DNA of 64,000 bases from Dicaeum eximium (Eukaryota > Chordata > Aves > Passeriformes > Dicaeidae), in the NCBI GenBank assembly GCA_013396995.1, contig VWZP01005850.1:125323-189322 (forward strand), in the 5' to 3' direction. The first letter of the stretch is position 1; each line of letters begins with the position of its first letter. The notes beneath the pieces were generated by a model. It was not told the origin of the DNA. It did no database searches and worked only from the letters and a program-made list of their open reading frames with translations. A program made the translations under genes and the position numbers. Shown in pieces: positions 13,331 through 27,431 of this stretch.

Positions 13331-16256
13331 CCTGGGCAGCTCAGCCCTCTCGCTGTGTTTGTGTCCGAGGGGCTCTGGGCACAACAAGGTCAGGGTGCTC
13401 TGGCACTCCCCTGAGTGAGACCTGGAGCTTTCTCATAGAGCATCAGCAGGAAGAGTGCCAGCTGTTTGCATTTATTGAAGAGATTTGAGGTTGTCTTTCT
13501 CCTCCTGTGGACGAGCAGAATGTCTCAGAGAACTGCCTGTTCCTGCTGTGGCTGTTGCCTCTCACCTGCTGACAGCGGGGTGGCTCCTCCCTGTGCACCC
13601 TGATGTGTCAGGAGTGCATCTGGGACAGAGCAGGGAAAACTGGCTCCCATCTGTGACCAAGAGATTTCCATAAAACAGAAACTATTGGGGTTCTGTTCCT
13701 AAATGCAGTCAGGGGAGTTTTAGGTTCCCCTGAGCCCACTCACCCTAATCAACATTTTTTTTTCCTTCTTCATAAAAAAAACCTAGAATATACTTTTATC
13801 CCACTTGTAATCATTCAGACATATCAAGGCTTTAGGCTTTCAACACCAGGCCCATTGATGAGTTCAGATTTTCAGAACAATCCCCTGCAATAAAAGCTAC
13901 TGTCTTTCCCTGAGAGCTTCAAGATAGTGCAACAGCACTTGCTTGACCAAAATGGAATTCATTACCATGTAATTAGCAGCTCATGCAAGAGACAATCATA
14001 TTGAAATAAGGATGTACCATGAGTAGTGATAAGGACTTAAGGCAGTGACATATACAAAAAGCTCGTTCAGAAATTGAAGCATATTGCCTTTTGTTTGTAG
14101 AACAAACAAAGTATTATGAAAGTAATATTAAAATTATGAAAGTAATGTGTATGTTACAGCTGCATGATCACCATTAATATATTGCAGGTGAGCTGTATAA
14201 ATAACCAAGACTTTACAATAGCTTTGTTTACACCGTTTTTATATAAAATTTGTAATCACTAAAAGGGTGTCCTTGACGTCTGCTGAAGAATATTGACTAT
14301 GAAATGTTGCAGTTCTGCATATTCAGGAAGAAACAGGATTCTAAGAATCTGTTTATCCAGCTAAGACAGAAACAAGTATTGGGACCTCTCTGTTCTCTCC
14401 TCATAAGCTACTCATATACTGGGATATGGAAAAACAGCTGACAAAAACCTGTTTGCTCATTAAGTTCTGATGGCAAAATACTGACAGTCAGAGGCCCTTT
14501 GCAGTCAGGTCATTAGAAATTAAATGGGAGTCTTTTCCAAGTGCACAGAATTGTCAGCCTGCTCCCCATTCAAAGCTGATCACTGTATGGCTGAAGGAGA
14601 GATGTTTGTTGCAGGATGCCTAGCTGAAGATTAGATCTAAAATAAATATACTCTCCTATATTAGCAGCTCTTCACCATCCAGGTGTTGAAATCACCAGCT
14701 AAGAACCTCAGAAACCTGTCTTTTGTGGCAGGAGCTGCAGACTGAGCTGCTCAGCAGCGTGGCCAAAGCTGCTACTTCTGGCTTGCCAGGAAAGCACAAA
14801 CCCACATGCTGCCTGCTCAAGTGGGCAGACCTCCCTCCAGCCCACATTTCAGCAAAAATCAGTGGTGTGTGGCCAGCTGGGTAGCTCCTGACATTGCAGA
14901 GGGTTTCTGATCTATGATACTTGCCTGCAGAGCCTGGCTAACAAATATGAGTTAAAGCTCTGAGCCCACGGTCACAGAAGTTGCTCAGTCTCTAACAGCA
15001 GCATCTTCTGAGAGCACACAGCTCTACCAGCTGAATTCATACCTGCATTACATAATACCAGGACATGGGAGACAAAATACAGAGACAGGAATTATATATT
15101 TCAACTGCATTTCTAGGTCTGGTGGTTTTCACTGATGTTAAGCAATCTTGTACCATCAAAGATTTTTCCCCTGACTTTCTCAGTGCTGTCAGGAAAGTTC
15201 ACTCAGGCACTTACATGGATATAATCAAGGGCCAGGTCCATTCCTGTGACAAATTCCTGCGGCTCTGATTGGAATCCATGGAGCTGTATGGATCCACTTC
15301 AGCTGCAGACTGCCCCACTGGTGCAAGGCTCAGGGTAAGCCAAGGTGCTTTAAACTCAGCAGAGGCATTTCAGAAACTGCATCCATTGCTCTGCCTAATC
15401 CTTCAAAAGAAACATTACCCACCAGGGCCAGAATTAGAAACATTTATTAGGGAAATGTGGCAAGAGAAGGGAAATATGTGGTTGATAAGTAAGATCAATT
15501 GCTGTGTCAGGATGCTTCTATTTTGTCTGAAAACCTGGAAAATATCTAGATTCAAGCTCAGTGTTCTCTGTCAAGGCATTTGTGCTATGCTGGTCTTGGG
15601 AAATTTTATTGTTTTATCACAAATTTGATCCCTGTTTTCTCTGACTGTGTTTCAGTATGTTCAGTGTATCTTAAACAGCTCTACTGAATGTGAGGTCAGT
15701 CAGTGACACACTGGACAACTGTGTTTTATTAAAGAGCATCCAAATTAATAAAAGTTAACAGCTATTTGTAATATCAGATAGATTTTATCTCTGACTTTGA
15801 TATATGTGCTTTCACCACTGGTGTTGGATGCACCATTTCTGTGATAGGATCCAAAGCAATCTCAATCTTGTTATGTGCCAGGAAAATTCATGGATTGCAC
15901 CAAGGGTCAAGTATAGGAGCTAAATGCACATTTAGCAAAATGGGGAAAGATGAGGGAAAGGCCCAGGGGAAGAGCAAATCAGCTGGAGCCACAGGTCAGC
16001 CCCGAAGTCGCTGAAGGATAATAGAAGTTTTGGAAATGGTTTCACACAACCTTGTGGAGAAACGTCCACACACTGCTCTGTAGGATGGCACTGACACACC
16101 AGACACCATCAACACACACAGAGCACAGTGCAGGAAAACACCAGTGTGCCCACAGCTCACTGTTTAAACCATTTTGTCATCGGTGTTGGAGTGGTTTTGG
16201 TTCGCCAATTCTAAAATTTCCAAATCTGAATTTTTCTCAGCCAATGCACCACTAAA
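13331..16256. other. Non-coding stretch, no gene recognised
   Basis: Mostly AT-rich single-copy sequence after the minisatellite. Short plus-strand frames at 15065-15628 are not recognisable. No CR1 or LTR was seen. Confidence 0.55.
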
Positions 16257-16790
16257 TGTGGTGGGTTCAGTGCTGGTCAATCACCAGAGCACTCACATTT
16301 CTGCTGTGAGATAGGATTAGGAGAAGGGCAAAGCAGGCTCAAAACTTCAAGAAAGTATAAAGAAAGTTTTATTAAGAAAAAAAAAGGTAAGAATCAAAAA
16401 AAACTCTTCAGACACACTCTCCCCCCACAACCTTTTCATTCCCACTGTCAATGTAAAGAACAAAACCTAAAATTCCAGTCAGTTCACTACTTATAAAATA
16501 GTCTTTCCTCAACTCTCTCAGGGAGAGAAGTCCCTGTTGTTCATGTTATGGAAAACTTCTCCACAAGAGGAAAGAAACAATTCTCTTGTGGCTCTCAGTG
16601 TCCTGACGAGCACCCACCCAGGGGCTGAGTTCAGCGTGAGCCTTGCCTCCATATCCTGCAGATTTTCCTCATCACTGAGAAGGATCTGAAGGCCACAGTG
16701 ACACACACCTGCAGTCAGGGCTCAGCCTGGCAGGTGATTTCAGAGGGCAGCACACGAGCAGGATAAAACATGGGAGCTGCAGGAAAATAA
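16257..16790. mobile_element. Probable LTR-type repeat starting TGTGGTGGG
   Basis: The opening TGTGGTGGGTTCAGTGCTGG followed by CAATCACCAGAGCACTCAC resembles the start of common bird endogenous-retrovirus LTRs, from my memory of such repeats. It includes an A-rich stretch near 16360-16405. The right edge is uncertain. A repeat-library comparison would settle family and orientation. Confidence 0.45.
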
Positions 16791-19700
16791 AATGTGAGTT
16801 TAGAAATGCAGCAAGCATGACTTAGCTCTGCTTCTGTTGGAAGTACAATGGGAACCGAGGCTGAAAGTTCCTGAAAATCTCATTATGATGTCATTTTTGT
16901 TATTTACATCTTCTACATATATCATATAGTGCCAGTCTAAGAGCAGTAGATAAGAATTACTTCTTTTTTCTACACAGATCCTTTAATTTAGAGACACCCA
17001 GCAGTATTCTAGTGTTCAGGTTTTTTGCTCCACTATTTGTAAATCAAAGTCTTAAGCCATAGTGCTTTATTGAATACAGTGACAAATGGGGATGAACTGC
17101 ATTCTCCCCTGTAGTCATAAAATTGATTTAATATTTCAATTAATCTTTGCTACCTTCTCAAAAAATTTATGTGAATACATTCTGAGTAAGTCATCTTCAG
17201 GACTTAAGTAAATACCAACATAAATATCACTTAATTTATTCCCTCTCTTTAAAATTCCTTTATATCACTCTTGCAGTCAAATGCAAGCATTGCTTCCACC
17301 AACCAGAATGCAGGAGCATCAGCTGAGGTTGTCCTTACAAAAGGATTGTCACATTTTCATTAAATACTTCTACATTCATAGTCTGGTTTCCATAGCCAGT
17401 GAAATGGTTCTTCACAACTTTGCAGTGGATAGAAATTAGATCATAATCTATCCTTGAATATAAAATTAAAAGAAAATATTATTTTAAAATAAGTGCAAAG
17501 CAATTTTGTTTTGTTTTCTTATTATTTTTTTCCTCTAAAAATACAACTGGTCCTATTTGTAAGAATCCTAGAGAAATATGCTGGTGGTGCAGAGTTATAT
17601 TAAATAAAAGAGCTCTCCTATGGCAGGCCATGCACTGAGAAGTGGTCAAACTGCCCAAATAAAGCTTCTCCATGCTCACTCTGAGCAGCAGTCACTGGTT
17701 TCCCTCACTGCATTGCCTGTAAATGGCAATTCAGAGGTGACTGCAACAGATAGATGTATTTAAAACACTGGAATTGGAAAAGTAGCCAGCACACAGGGTT
17801 GAAAGAATTGCTGAAGTAGACACTTTCCCCCTCCTCTGTTTCCTCAGTCTCCCCATTTTGCTAACTTCACAGTTTAAGAAATTGAGTTAAGGGCCTTAAG
17901 CTACCTCGCAGCCCAGCTTGTTGAGCACAGCTGTAATAGAAAAATCTGGGCTGATGGGGGAAGGAGAAGATTGATCTGTTTGAAGTGGATCTGGAGAGGA
18001 GGAGGGTGCTGGGTAAACTGGGAGAGTCTGCTGGGAGAGGTGGTGGAGGTCACACAGCTCTGCTGGTAAGAGCAAGCACTTAGTGCTTATTATTCCACTT
18101 CATAGTGTAGAGACGTGTTAGGCTCTAAAATATCTGTGAAAACAGCAGGTATAGCTAAGATAATTCTTTCATCTTGCTAATTAAAAATGTACCAAAATGT
18201 TGAGGGGCAGCACTGTTTCTCTGCATTTGATGTTTTTAGAGTAATGCATGGCTCCTCATGAGGAGTCCAAGCTGGGACCACCATCTGTAACCTGCAGTCA
18301 AAGCACAGTGTATCCATCCATTCATTTAGTGCTGCTTTTCCACTTGGACTCACTGGTCTCTGCTCTCCCACTGGTGCTTGCCAGATGGAGTTGAACTCTG
18401 CTTCATTAAGCCCTAAATGTCTGGGCCATGTTTGACTATCCTGCCAGGGGTACCATCATGAGGCACGTGAGACCTCAGTGCCACGTTCCACAAGTTACTG
18501 AGACCTTTGTGGTCAATCTGCTACGAGGAGCAAGAGATTCTGCCCCCTCTCAAAGCAAAACTTCAGTGTTTTGACCCTCCTGGCATAAGAAAACTCTTCC
18601 CTTATTACATGTCAAGAGAAGGGATGGGGTGAGCTTGGTCAAGGCTGCACGGAGCAGAACCCAAGTGTGGGGGACAGCTGACCAAGGCTGATGGGATCAC
18701 TGTCTGGGGAAGAGCTGTCAGGTGGGCAGGGAGAACCTGGGATACTTTCAGTTGTGTGTGGTATATTTAAAGTGGAAGGAAATGTGAAAGGAAAGGAAAA
18801 AACAAGCTCCCAAGAAAAGTAAATGCCTGTATCCTGATACTCAGTAAATGTCTGACTGTCTTGGAAACATGGGTCAGATATGATATTGGCATAACATTAG
18901 CCCCATGAAGCTCATGATAATTCTATCCAAGTGCTGTGCACAATTATAGAGGTCCAGTACAATTAGTGTCAGCTAAATTAGGTTAAAAATAATCAATAGG
19001 AGACAGTCATTTTGTGAGTCAGTTTAGATCACACAGGGGCTTTTTATAAATCACAGTGTGAAGAAAAGTATTTGGTTCTTTTCCATTTTACTTCACACAG
19101 TGAGGGCACAGATGTCTGGCATTTTTTCAGTTGCTTTTTGCAAGTGGCACCACACTGCCAGAGGGTGCAGTGCCAAGCTCTGCTCCCCCAGCTCCGGGCT
19201 CCAGCAGCAGATGAAGTCCTCACTCGCTGCTCCTCTCACCTGCCAGCATGGGCTGGCAGTGGGCAAACATGGGACAGAGCTATTTATAAACAGAACATTG
19301 CTCATTTCATGCCTTCTTGGAAGCAGTCTGCAGTGTGTGTTGGGACTGTTGTGTTTAAACACAGCAGGCAGTTCTGAGCTGTGTCCCAAAGAGCCCCAGG
19401 AGGCTGCAAGGCTGAGAAGGAATCTGGTCTCCTGCACTCATGTGCCCGGGGCAGAATGTCTGACACCTCAGGGGAGGCTCTGGCAGCCCTCCCCAGGTGT
19501 GCTTGCTGCAGCACACAGGATCCATGCTGGAGCTGGGCAGGCAGTGGAAGGTCCTAGCAAGCCCTGCCTGAAGTAAAGTGGAGTTTGTACAGGCATGGAG
19601 TGCAGGATGCTCTGAGTGCAGGAGATGGATCTGATCTCTGCTTCTCACCTGGTCCTTAGTTCTGGGGAAAGCTGTGGGCTGTACCTGCCCTGGCCAGCTG

Positions 19701-20141
19701 GGAGCACTCAGCCTCTCCCTGTCCCCTGCCAGCTTTCAGTCTCCTCCCTGCTCGGCTCCCTGGGCAGCACCACTACAGGGCTTTGTGTTTTGGAAACACA
19801 GGAGGGAAAGCCCAGAAGGAAGAAAGCCAAGGAGAGAAGCCAAATACTTAATGTGAGGGAAGTGTTACCCAAGGCTTGAGCTCTTGTCCCAGTTTCAAGC
19901 TTTGCAGTTTGTCAGGTGTTTTTGTGTCCTCTCTCCACTCTCGTTGGCACTGGACTGAGGCAGTCAAGTCCCTTGCTGCTGAAAGCAGCTTTTCTTGTCC
20001 TGTAGGACTTTTTTTACCAACATTTTCTTCCATGTTATGTCACACTAGCAAATGTCTCCTCTTGGACACGTGTTGCCACATAAATGGTGGATGAGCAGAA
20101 ACTTTTCAGCTGCCAGAGTGGGGCAGGGGACCCAATCCCCA
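16791..20141. other. Non-coding stretch, no gene recognised
   Basis: AT-rich to about 18 kb and then of higher GC. The 172-codon plus-strand frame at 19058-19576 overlaps minus-strand frames of similar length and matches no family I know. Confidence 0.55.
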
Positions 20142-20537
20142 AGCCCTGTGAGGAAGCTGGGGGTGTTTAGCCTGGAGAAAAGGAGACTCAGGAGTGACCT
20201 TATCACTCTCTACAATTCCCTGAAAGGTGGTTGTGCTCAGGTGGGGTTGGGCTCTTTCTCCAGGCAGCACTGACAGAACCAGAGGACACAGCCTTAAGCT
20301 GTGCCAAGGGAAATTTAGGCTGGATGTTAGAAAAAAAGATTTTTACTGACAGAATGATCAAGTACAGGAATGGCCTGCCCGAGGAGGTGGTGGAGTCACC
20401 ATCCCTGGGTGTGTTTAACAAAGCCTGGATGTGGCACTGGGTGCCAGGGTTTAGTGCAGGTGTTGGGGCTGGGTTGGACTCGATGATCTTGAAGGTCTCT
20501 TCCAACCCAGACATTCTGTGATCCTGTGATTCTGTAA
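20142..20537 (+). mobile_element. CR1 LINE 3' end (plus)
   Basis: A 5'-truncated CR1 with the recognisable 3' region: TTTAGCCTGGAGAAAAGGAG, CTCTACAATTCCCTGAAAGG, GAGGTGGTGGAGTCACCATC, TTGGACTCGATGATCTTGAA. It ends in the diagnostic CR1 octamer tail (ATTCTGTGATCCTGTGATTC). It has no coding capacity and forms an inverted pair with the copy at 20,827-21,196. Confidence 0.92.
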
Positions 20538-20826
20538 TGGATTAGCTTCTCATTTACATGTCAAGGGTTAAATTGGCATGAAAACCCAGTTTAAATGTCC
20601 TTTAAGCACCCCTTAACTCCCTGCTTTCCCCTCTTCTCCTTGAAACACGGCCAGGGCCTTGCCCTGAGGAGCTGCCAGCCTGCAGGAGGGACAGAGCATG
20701 TGGCTGCCAGAGCCTGGCACTGCCACACTGCCCGTGGCAGCCGTGCTGGGCCAGGGCACGCTGCCCTCGCTCATTGGCCTTTGTGATTCTCACCAGTTCA
20801 GCAGGAGCACTGAGGCTGCTGTAAAG

Positions 20827-21196
20827 GAATCACAGAAACACAGAGTCACAGAATCACAGAGTCACAAGGTTGGAAGAGAACCTCAAGATCATCGAGTCCA
20901 ACCCAGCCCTAACACCACAACTAAACCCTGGCACCCAGTGCCACATCCAGGCTTTGTAAACACACCCAGGGATGGTGACTCCACCACCTCCCCGGGCAGA
21001 ACATTCCAGTACTTATCACTCTTTCTGTGAAAAACTTTTTCCTAATATCCAAACTGTATTTCCCTTGGCACAGCTTAAGACTGTGTCCTCTGGTTCTGTC
21101 AGTTCTTGGAGAAAGAGCCCAACCCCACCTGACTACAACCACCTTTCAGGGAGTTGTAGAGAGTGATAAGGTCACCCCTGAGTCTCCTTTTCTCCC
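20827..21196 (-). mobile_element. CR1 LINE 3' end (minus)
   Basis: The left edge shows the reversed CR1 octamer tail (GAATCACAGA, AGAGTCACAG repeats), then AAGATCATCGAGTCCAACCC and ACTCCACCACCTCCCCGGGC, ending at TCTCCTTTTCTCC. It is the same part of CR1 and clearly the same subfamily as the plus-strand copy about 290 bases to the left. Confidence 0.92.
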
Positions 21197-24100
21197 CTGT
21201 GTGGCCATTCTGATGCCAGGAGGGAGTCAGGTGTATTCCTCACCAATCCTGTGTAGGGTCTCTGTAGGAGTGGGGATGCTGTGTTATCCCACAGGCTGCC
21301 TGGAGAGCAGCCCTGCTGACCTCACAGGGATCACACACTGAAGCAAAGCAAACCAGTGCTGGACAGAGAGAGAGATGGGTGAGCAGTGCTGGGGGTCAGT
21401 GTCCTCCTGGGGATAGCTAAAGCATGGCCTGGTATTTTCTTCTGAAATCTCTCTGCATCTGGAAGGGCTCCTTGGCACTGGAAGTTCACATCTGGCCATG
21501 CTGGTGCTTTGCTTGGGGCTGATCCAGCCCTTGGAAATGAGGATCCACAGGAGGACAATAGCAGCTGTAGTTTAGGCTTAAGCCTAAACTTAAAAGGTGC
21601 CTAAACTCAACATCAGTCTGCAAAATACTGGGGGCACATGCTGGATTGTGGCCTGGTTTTTAACTGGCTGAATATCTGTGACTCCCTTTCAATCAGGAAC
21701 GCTTCAGATGGAGGCCAGCTCTGTCCAACACATTGGTGTTAACCAGTCCATTGTTCTGGTCATGTGTTACCCTGTACAGCATCAAAGGCACAGATCCACC
21801 TTTCCAGAAGAAAAACAGCTTTGAATTTCCCATACTGAGGTATCCAGGCTTCCATATTGATTCTGACAGCTTTCCCTAGCACCTGGAGCAGTGGAAGTAA
21901 ATAGTTCCTTTTTTTACTGACATAGGAGAAAAATCAGTACCACCATGCAGATTGGATCTTTTTTCCTTTAGATTAAACGATATTACATCCACAAAAGTCA
22001 TTAGAGTTCCAAATACTTTGCAATTAATCATGAAGTGAGTAAATGAATCATTGATTTAACATTAAGAGAGCTTTTTTTTTTGGGCAATGTATTCTCCTGA
22101 CAACTTGCATTACCAGTAACTATTCAATAAAGAATAAAATAATACATTTGGTCTGGTTTAGAATGTGCCTCAAACTCCATAAATATCAATACAGATACAG
22201 CTAAACAAATCTTCTTGTGATTGTGAGCTCTAGCTGAGAATGCATCTAGCAATAAAAGTTGCCAGTGGAAAGCAGTGGTGGATACAGAGTTTTGATTTGT
22301 CTGGTGGTGCAATTTGGGCAGCTGCATGTGTTTTTGCATGGGTTAGGGATAACTCTGCTGAGAAAGGGCATGCATGGACATGGCAGGAGGTACTGGCCTG
22401 CACTGGAAGATGTGCCAGCTTTTTGTAAGGGGTGTGTGTGGCTGTCAAAGTGCCTATGAGCCTATGCCCACAATCCCACAGTTGGCTGAGTACATATGTG
22501 AGTCCATGTGTAAACCACCTGCACTGGAAAGGAAATCCCAATAATTTTATGAAGGTTCTGAACCTAAGCACTCAGATATTAAAAAATGTGCTCAGTGCTC
22601 TGTACCTGGCCTGTAGGTTTGATGTTCGTGTGTCAGAAGTGTGACATCTGGACAAAGGTCTCCCTGCTTTGGGGCCTTTGGCATTTGTCAGGTTGAATGA
22701 GGTGTGAAGAAGGCTGCAGCAGGCAAGGGGGAGGAGGGGTCTGAGCCTCCCACCCCATGCCCTGCACCTGCCCTGTCCAGCAGTGCTGTGACCACACACA
22801 CATGGGTCAGCTTGCTGATCCGGGAGAAAATGCCATTGTTATTTTGCTGAGTTTTCTATGAGCTCAGTGAGATGCATCATGCACCACACAGTTCACAACC
22901 TGGGGTGAGGGAGGTTGCCAAAGCAGGAGAGAAGGGAGACCTCTTTTCTCAACCAGAGCCCCCAGCTAGGCTGGCTGCAGTGAAATCCAGAGCTGTGGCC
23001 TGAGCTGGGAATACAGCTCCCGTGTCAAATGGAGCACAAAGTCACATGGCAGCCTTTTGTACATGAACATGGCTCTCTGCCCCAGCCAATTCCCCAGCCT
23101 CAGATTACAGAAACATCACTGCACAGAGATCTTTACTGATCTGTGAAATACCACCTCTGGCCACTGGTGCACAGTGGGTTATTCCCTGTGCAGGTGCACA
23201 TACCAACACAGATGGCTGTGCACTGGGAACCATTCCAGGCTTGGTTTGCTTCCTTCCTTCCTTTTCCTTGCAAACTAGATATTACACTGGATGAGATAAA
23301 AAAGCAAATCTGAGAAAATATTAGAAAAAACAGAAAAGGTGCCCTCAATTTAGGTCAAAAGACTGAATATTTGGACATCTGATGTGTATTTATATCTGAG
23401 CAAACTGTTAAGGCCAGGGATTTATCCCATGTAAGAAGTGTGTTAGTCTATAATGTGCTTTAGTAAGACCTTGTAACTTTGTGCACATGAATTTCACCAC
23501 TGAAGTAAATGATACTGCTTTTACAGTTAGGTACTCGATTTTAGGTACCTTGCTCAATTGGACTCCATTGTATTAACTTCTTCAAATGACTGTTGCTTGG
23601 ATTTGGTCACAGAAAGTTTTTATAGGGCTCCAAGGGTAATCTGTCAGTATCTTTCTTTTCTCCCAACCCCGGGAGACACAGGGGCGACACAATAACTTCA
23701 AACTTCCTTTGTAGCTGGTTTTATGTTTTTTGTCAGCTCTGTTGGTCCTAGAGATTAAAAATGTTCTCCATGCCTATAATACATGAGGGGTGGAGGGAAA
23801 TTTTTGGTGCATTTCATGTCCAGTATCACCTACAGGTGAACTAAAATGTCACACATATAAAAATATAAAAATGGTAAAGTATGTATATAACCATAAATCT
23901 ATTTAAGCACAACCAGTGATGGATGAGTGTGTTTGAATCTTAGAATTGCATTTCTTCTAACTTACTGGAAGAGGACTCCCATAATTCACTGGAGAGTCTC
24001 ATTCTTGTGAATTATTGTCTTCATCATTTAAGGAATATTTCATCTCCTGAAGATGATCTCCAGCCACTGTAACCTGTATTTGGCTTTCAGCTATATTTCT

Positions 24101-27100
24101 TTATCTCCCTTAATGTATATGATCTTGTGCACTTCAGTGCGGAAAATTGGATAGTCCCTGCTTTCTGGTTCCAGGAACTTGTTTATTCAAGAGTGCTATT
24201 TAAGTAAACACAGTGCAGCACCGTGGCCAGCTTCTATTTTCTCCCTCCTCCTTGTGATCATCACTTGTTTACTTCAGCAGCATCACCTGAGCAGCAGCGT
24301 GTGGCTCCTGGCCTGGCAGCGCCTCAGGCACACAGAACTCATTAAACCAGTGACAGAGGGTTTGCTCTGCTGGGGAAGCATGGGGCCTGGGCACAGCAGG
24401 ACAGCTGAGTTCCCACCCTGGGGCACGTTTGTGGTCACTGTGTGACCTGGGGGCCCCTTTGCCTGTGGGCACTGGCAGCTGCAGATGTGTGGTCACATCT
24501 GCTCCTGAGCGCGGGCACAGGGACACAGCTGGGCTTGGCAGGGCTGGCAGAGGCTCCTGCTGGGGGAGCGGGGTGGGAGAGGAACTGCAGACCTTGGGAT
24601 GCTGGTGTTTCATAGGTCATTTGTTGTTTTAACAGGCAGGAGCACTGGTGAATGCTGCAGAAGGGCTCTAAGGAGCAGAGCTGTGCAGGTGAGGAGGAAC
24701 CAGGCACAGGGCTGAGGCTCTGACCACAGCATTCAGGATGGAGGGACTCCTCAGGCTGGCCTGGGGCACATGATTCCAAACAGAAAATTTAAAGTCATGT
24801 CTTCCTATCTTTCCTCTGGAAAATGAGGATAATAATACCTGACTTTTCTGAGTGTTGCTTAATATTTCGATACTGCTTTGATCCCTTGGAGTGCTGAGGA
24901 TTATTGCTTTATAATCCTTATAATTCTATTATTCCATGAGTGAAGTGATTCAAATAAAATGGGAAGGATCTTTTATGCTGACTCAGAGCCAAAGCAGAAC
25001 CAAAATTTTGTATCTGTAGATAGTAGAAGAAATTAGGCTCAACCACAGAATACTTTGGGGTTTTTGAGTCATCCAAAGTCTGTGGGGATCTTTCTTTATG
25101 CCAGTGAACTTTAAATAGGTTCAGTAGAGACAGGAAAGCCAGACAAAATGGAGAAGGAATCGCTGGGATGCTAATTCCAATTCTCCAACATGGTGTTCAC
25201 TATGCCCAGATTTCTTTAAAGTTTCTTGCTCTTTTTTTTGTATTTGACAATCTCGATGGACCTGGGAAGGGAATAATGTAATTCCCACAAAAGTATTGAT
25301 GCTATTCTCTGATCTAGGCATTGCATCTCAGCTCTGAGTCAGCTCAAATTTCACCTGAGTCATTTGGCCCTGAGCATGGGCCATAGGTTGTGAAGGTCTG
25401 ACTAGGAAGTTTTCCTTTTGGTTCTTTCCCTGGACTCCTTTTTCTTCCCAAGTGTGCCTCTCTGAAACTTCCTAGCAGTGTTTGTTTGTAGAGTGCTGCA
25501 GCCATACGAGGTGGGTCAGTGGGCAGAGCAAGGATATTTAAAATGGCTGATAGATGAACACCATTACAAAGCTATTACCACACAGTGCATAGCTTAAATA
25601 GCTTGAGGATATGCATGGGTTTGCTAGTGAAGAAACGACTGTGTGAGTAGAAGACATTAGAGTGGGAGTGACCATGCTAAGGGCACTGTGCCAGGCTTGT
25701 GTGAGGGGGAGCCAGGGAGACCTCACCATCTGCGGGTAGATAACAGTACTGTGTCTTCTTTCAGGCCTGATTTCTAATTACTAACCACAGTCTGTGGCTG
25801 AGATTTTATTATTAAGCAAGAGAGCCCTGCAGGGTGATGTGAAAATCTGCTCATCAGTTCATAGCCCTGTGTGGCAGGGAGTGTGGGGGGTGTCCTGGGG
25901 ACACTGATGGTTCTGGCAGCGATGGTGCAGAGGCAGCAAACAAGTTGTACAAGGTCCTTCTCCGCTTGTGTCTGTCCAAAATCTGTGAGATACCTTTCAG
26001 AAAGGACGAGCACCTTGTTGGGATGGAGCCATGGGCAGCTGAAGGGTCAGCCAGCACTGTTCCTGCAGGCCACCTCAGAATGGCAGATGAGAGATTTCCA
26101 GTGGAGCTGCTCCGCCACCCGACACGCTGCCTGTCGTCCCACAGCCCCCAGTGCCTCTGAGCAATAACACAATGTTTTGCTTCTTAGTAAATATCTTTTA
26201 AACTGATGAATTCAAAAAGCACTTTAGATGACATTTAAAATTTAGAACCAGATGACTGAGCTGTGAATAATGAATCTTACCCAGTAGATGGATGGCACGT
26301 TACTGTGCAATTCTCTCCCTCTCAGTCATTGTCAATTGAAGCATTTTTCTCTTCCACCTGGTTTCCCTCCTCTCTTTCATCCCTCGCCCCCAGAATACAC
26401 AAGGCCTATTCAGAAATGCTTCATTTTGAAGAGCATATTCAGAGAAAAACATTCAAACCTATCAGACCTAATCAGAGATGCATTTCTCTCTTTCTCTTCA
26501 ATCCTGACCTGAGCGGTGGTTATTTATTACACCGGTCTTCAAAGTGGGGCTTTCTGTGCCCATCCTCACCCACACTGGCCAGCAGCTGTCTCCCAGGTGC
26601 ACAACAGGACAGCAAACAGGCCCCTGTCACCCCTTGGTGCCATGGTGCAGGACAGGAAACAGGTCCCTGTCACCCCCTTGGACACTGCCCTGGTGCCACA
26701 GTGCAGGACAGCAAACAGTCAGCCCTCCCTTATCCCACAGCCTGTAAGGCCAAATTAGAGGTGCTGCCTTCAGTGCCCAGCAGGAGCCAATGTTTTGGGC
26801 AGCACAGGTTGCTGTGATTGTACTTATGATGGCTTCACACAGCTGTCACAGCTTTCCCTTTTGGAGATGGCACTCCTTGGCCATGGAGCTCATGCCACAC
26901 TGTCCCCCAGTCTCAGATGTGCCCCCTGCCATCCATCACTGCCACACCCCCAGCCTCTGGCTGACACTGCATGAAGTGTTTCTTTCCTCGTGGCTGCCCC
27001 TGCTCAGCAGCCTCAGTGCTTTCCTTGTCTCATGCTCAGGCCTTTAACCCCCTGCAGGCAGGGCAGGCACCAGCACAATGTCCCCTTCAGCTTTGCACCA

Positions 27101-27431
27101 CTGCAGGCAACATCCAGCCATCCCCCAAAGCAGCCCAGAGTCCCTTTGTCACTGCAGAGAGGGAGCAGAGCAAGGAGGGGGTCCTTCGGGGAGGCTGCTC
27201 AGGATGTAGCAAGCAGGTGAGAACAGCACGAAGCCGAATTGTGGCACCTGGGATTGAGCTGGGTCACAGGTGCCTCAGCGCTGGGGACAGATCCAGAGCC
27301 ATGCCCCACGTGCTGTGGGCTCCACACTGGAGGCAAAGGTGGATCATGAGCTAAGCAGGAGGCTCCAGCAGATGGGAGCAGGGGATTAATTAGACTTCGG
27401 TTTTCTGACTGCCTTCACCTGGGTGTCAGTG
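21197..27431. other. Non-coding stretch, no gene recognised
   Basis: Single-copy-looking DNA from the inverted CR1 pair to LTR copy C. Open frames to 184 codons were read without recognition. The imperfect tandem repeat at 26.6 kb is listed separately. Confidence 0.55.
26597..26725. repeat. Imperfect tandem repeat, about 50 bp unit
   Basis: The segment around ACAGGACAGCAAACAGGCCC and CTGTCACCCCTTGGTGCCA recurs as GCAGGACAGGAAACAGGTCC and again as GCAGGACAGCAAACAGTCAG. Unit length varies around 45-56. The 184-codon open frame from 26263 runs through it and is otherwise unrecognised. Confidence 0.6.

Noticed and set aside
12900..13414. Trp/Gly/Cys- or Pro/Ser/Thr-rich open frames of up to 169 codons
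   Set aside because: Pure translations of the minisatellite crossing a run of N; no start context, domain or splice support.
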